Assembly: GCA_012932295.1 (NCBI GenBank) | Contig: JAAONU010000011.1 | Location: 14,530,136-14,594,135 of the forward strand | DNA: 64,000 nt | Direction: 5' to 3' | DNA from: Cyclina sinensis | Taxonomy: Eukaryota > Mollusca > Bivalvia > Venerida > Veneridae | In this document: positions 61,691 to 64,000 of the stretch, piece after piece | Position numbering within the stretch: the stretch's first letter is position 1 | How the letters are laid out: each line of letters opens with the position of its first letter | Notes under the pieces: generated by a model | What the model was told of the DNA's origin: nothing | The model's database searches: none | What the model saw: only the letters and a program-made list of their open reading frames with translations | Translations under genes and position numbers: made by a program

Positions 61691-62035
61691 CGTAAGCTTT
61701 TTGTCGGAGACTGTAAGCTCTAGACTTTAGATATTTTGTATGTAGCATTGCATAGTTGACTTCTACAAAGATTGTTCAAAGTATTGCGTGAAAATTGAAC
61801 CCATCCGGAAGACACTTGTTTTACATTGAGTTTTTTGTAGAAAAAAACTTTGAAAATCTTCTTGTCTGAAATTGTATGCCCTAGAGCCTATATATTTGTA
61901 TGTTGCATTTGTATAAAAAATACATATCAAGAGTGTTCAAATTATGAACATGGGGTTAAAATAGGCCCCGCCCTAGGGTTCTATTTGTATATATTGTAGA
62001 TTTTTGAAAATCTTTGATCCAAAACCGGTTGTTTT
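61691..62035 (-). repeat. Reverse-oriented fragments of the 166-bp family
   Basis: On the minus strand: GGGCGGGGCCTATTTTAACC, CATAATTTGAACA and the CAGACAAGAAGATTTT-type segment in family order. About two diverged units without microsatellite or hairpin. Confidence 0.65.
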
Positions 62036-64000
62036 GCTTCTGATGTTTGCTCAACAGCAGAGCCATAGTCAAAGTAGTCAGCGGAGCGACCCAGTCCATC
62101 ATGACCCTCTTGCTATGTCTTCTGACTCAAAGGATGGATACATCAGTATACCAGACAGTTGTAAATGATAACACAATGTTAATTACACAGCATCGTTGTT
62201 GTTGCAAGTTCAAATACATTATACCCGCGAAAGTCTGACTTAATGGCGGGAAATACTACATAGTCCAGCAAGGCAAAGTCCGTTGAGTGCGGAGCGGTTG
62301 AAGCCCTCTAACAGTACACAAGTGCTCTGCTTACATTTTGTCAGTTCCCTGCATTTTCCAAAACTTCCTCCATTAACGCAGCTTTTTTTCAGTCACACTG
62401 AATTTCTTTATCGGTGCTGTGTGTATATTTAATTATTGTCCTCGGGCGAAATAATTTTCTTGAATTCCTTTTCATTCATTCAAGTCGACTGTGATTAATG
62501 TCCAAACCAAACATTGAAACATGGTTTTGTCTTTCTGAACTAGACCCTGATAGTAAACTTATTAATAAGTAATTCCGTAACCATTTCTATCAAAAAATGT
62601 TTAAGCAATAACTAAGATATCTTTGTTTTATTCAGTGCATAACAATTTGCATGTCTTCGAATATTAGTCCATTAATACGACGATAATATCCTTGTTGTAA
62701 CATTTACAGATCAGGATGCAATTACCCAGAGAAATCGGAATACGAGTCAGTGCTAGTTATCACAAATTATACGAAGTTTCGACGTCACCAAATTTAATAA
62801 AGAAGCAGTCATTCAACTTTCTTTCTAGAAAACATCAATGGTTATCCATTTTGCAAAACAAGTCTTAGCCAAAATCAATGTCACATTAGCTACAGTGTGG
62901 CCTGATTGCAAAAACATAATCACGTTAAGTGGGTAAGCAAAATAGCTCGGAATTACTTGTCATTTTCTATCGATTTGTGTTCATTGAGGAATATATCCAT
63001 CGTGCTACACAGAAAAAAAATTGACAACATGTTGGCAAAATGTTGAACTAGTTTGATCTTGGCAGATTTTATTTTAGAAATTCTCAACCGAAGTTAATTA
63101 ACTGTCACATACTTTGAAACGTAACAATATGCTATCGGCAACCCGCTCTTATTATGTAAATAAGTGTTGCTGAGTGAAATATAATTATGTATATTTCAAA
63201 TAGAAAAAGGTGCTGAATTAGGCTGACAAAAAGGTCTTTCAAGAATGAAGAAAAAATCGTGTTTAACTGATTGAGTTTTCATTTTTCACTGCAATTTGTC
63301 AATAGTCGTAGAACATGGAACGATCAAAGCGTAACTAGACAGAAAGAACAACAACAAATTTTAACAATGACACTATATTTATTAACATATAATTTTCGGT
63401 ACCAAACTGTCTAAAGTCAAATAATTTTACAGTTACAAAATCTTACTTGTTTATCTTCAAATGATTTAATTCCCTTTATTAATAATTAAAATAAATGTCA
63501 TCACTTTTCTTTTATCCAGTTTCCAAATATACATTCCTGACGTTTGACACTGTATAGATAGTTCACAAGTTTACTTTATTTTAGTTCCCAAAGCCAGTTT
63601 GAATTTCAACTGAATAGACTCCAATTTATTTCCCTATTGTATAAACGTATTCTAATTATATTGTCTTTTTATTTATACTCCAAACCACAACTGATAAAAG
63701 TGGCTGAAATATATAACCCTTCCGAATCGTCCAGAATAATGGTATTTTCAACAAAAAATAATTCATTAGAATATTTGATAAACAGCCAAACAAATTTAAT
63801 GTAAGGAGTAAATAAGTATTTCAAGAACAGCCTGAAAAGTTCCCCTACTGTCAAGGTCAGCTTATATGTAAACAACACGCATAATATGTTATTACATCTG
63901 AACAACTAAATCCCAACATTTCTGCAACATGTATCAGCAATGCAAAACATAAAATGAATACAATAAAAACTATTAGAAATTATGAAAAATATATGTTGAT
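62036..64000. other. AT-rich sequence, no gene seen
   Basis: A more GC-rich patch at 62040-62330 includes TCAGCGGAGCGACCCAGTCC and GTGCGGAGCGGTTGAAGCCC, possibly another old repeat. The remainder is featureless to the window end; the minus-strand frame at 63669-63905 is low complexity. Confidence 0.4.

Overview
The window looks like AT-rich, non-coding, transposon-dense animal DNA, most probably from a bivalve mollusc. The main reason is the repeat content. Many copies of one repeat architecture occur: a short start motif beginning ACAAGA, a core of tandem units of about 145-166 bp, an (ACGG)n-type microsatellite and a terminal hairpin. It resembles the non-autonomous, rolling-circle (Helitron/Helentron-associated, 'pearl/MINE'-type) elements described from bivalves. 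The species assignment is inference; no host marker gene is present. I could not identify one convincing host protein-coding gene, rRNA or functional tRNA.

Layout. 510-1915: element with 166-bp core repeats. About 4350-4760: reverse-strand (CCGT)n-bearing repeats. 5649-7880: decayed Rep-helicase (RepHel) gene of an autonomous Helitron, with recognisable HUH-Rep and PIF1-type helicase motifs. 10280-12535: AT-rich array of about 122-bp units in two orientations, interrupted by a cleanly inserted 470-bp element. 21101-21541: inverted-repeat-bounded element holding a tRNA-like Pol III promoter. 22118-22963 and 24801-26521: two more minisatellite elements. 29560-37036 and 37470-41431: a direct segmental duplication whose first copy carries a 3.2-kb CR1/L2-like non-LTR retrotransposon absent from the second. 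42130-49110: a dense cluster of minisatellite elements containing a mariner transposon (45974-48649), itself interrupted by a candidate intron and by a 1-kb insertion. 52944-53850: a 30-bp minisatellite. 56331-58330 and 58520-59790: older diverged elements. 61533-61690: GTTTAAAC-rich palindromic DNA. The remaining stretches look unique, AT-rich and featureless to me.

How the parts relate. The window is a layered record of transposition. The Helitron RepHel relic is the type of enzyme that could have mobilised the minisatellite elements, but it is dead here. A mariner landed inside one composite minisatellite element and then received another insertion. A retrotransposon landed in one arm of a duplication, so the other arm preserves the empty site. 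Three independent nestings (470-bp element in the AT array, retrotransposon in the duplicate, 1-kb insert in the mariner) give pre-insertion sequences and therefore element ends.

The best candidates for a second look are the in-frame GT-AG intron inside the mariner transposase, the terminal hairpins of the minisatellite elements (different stem sequence, same fold), the footprint-free 470-bp insertion, and the empty/filled site pair in the duplication.
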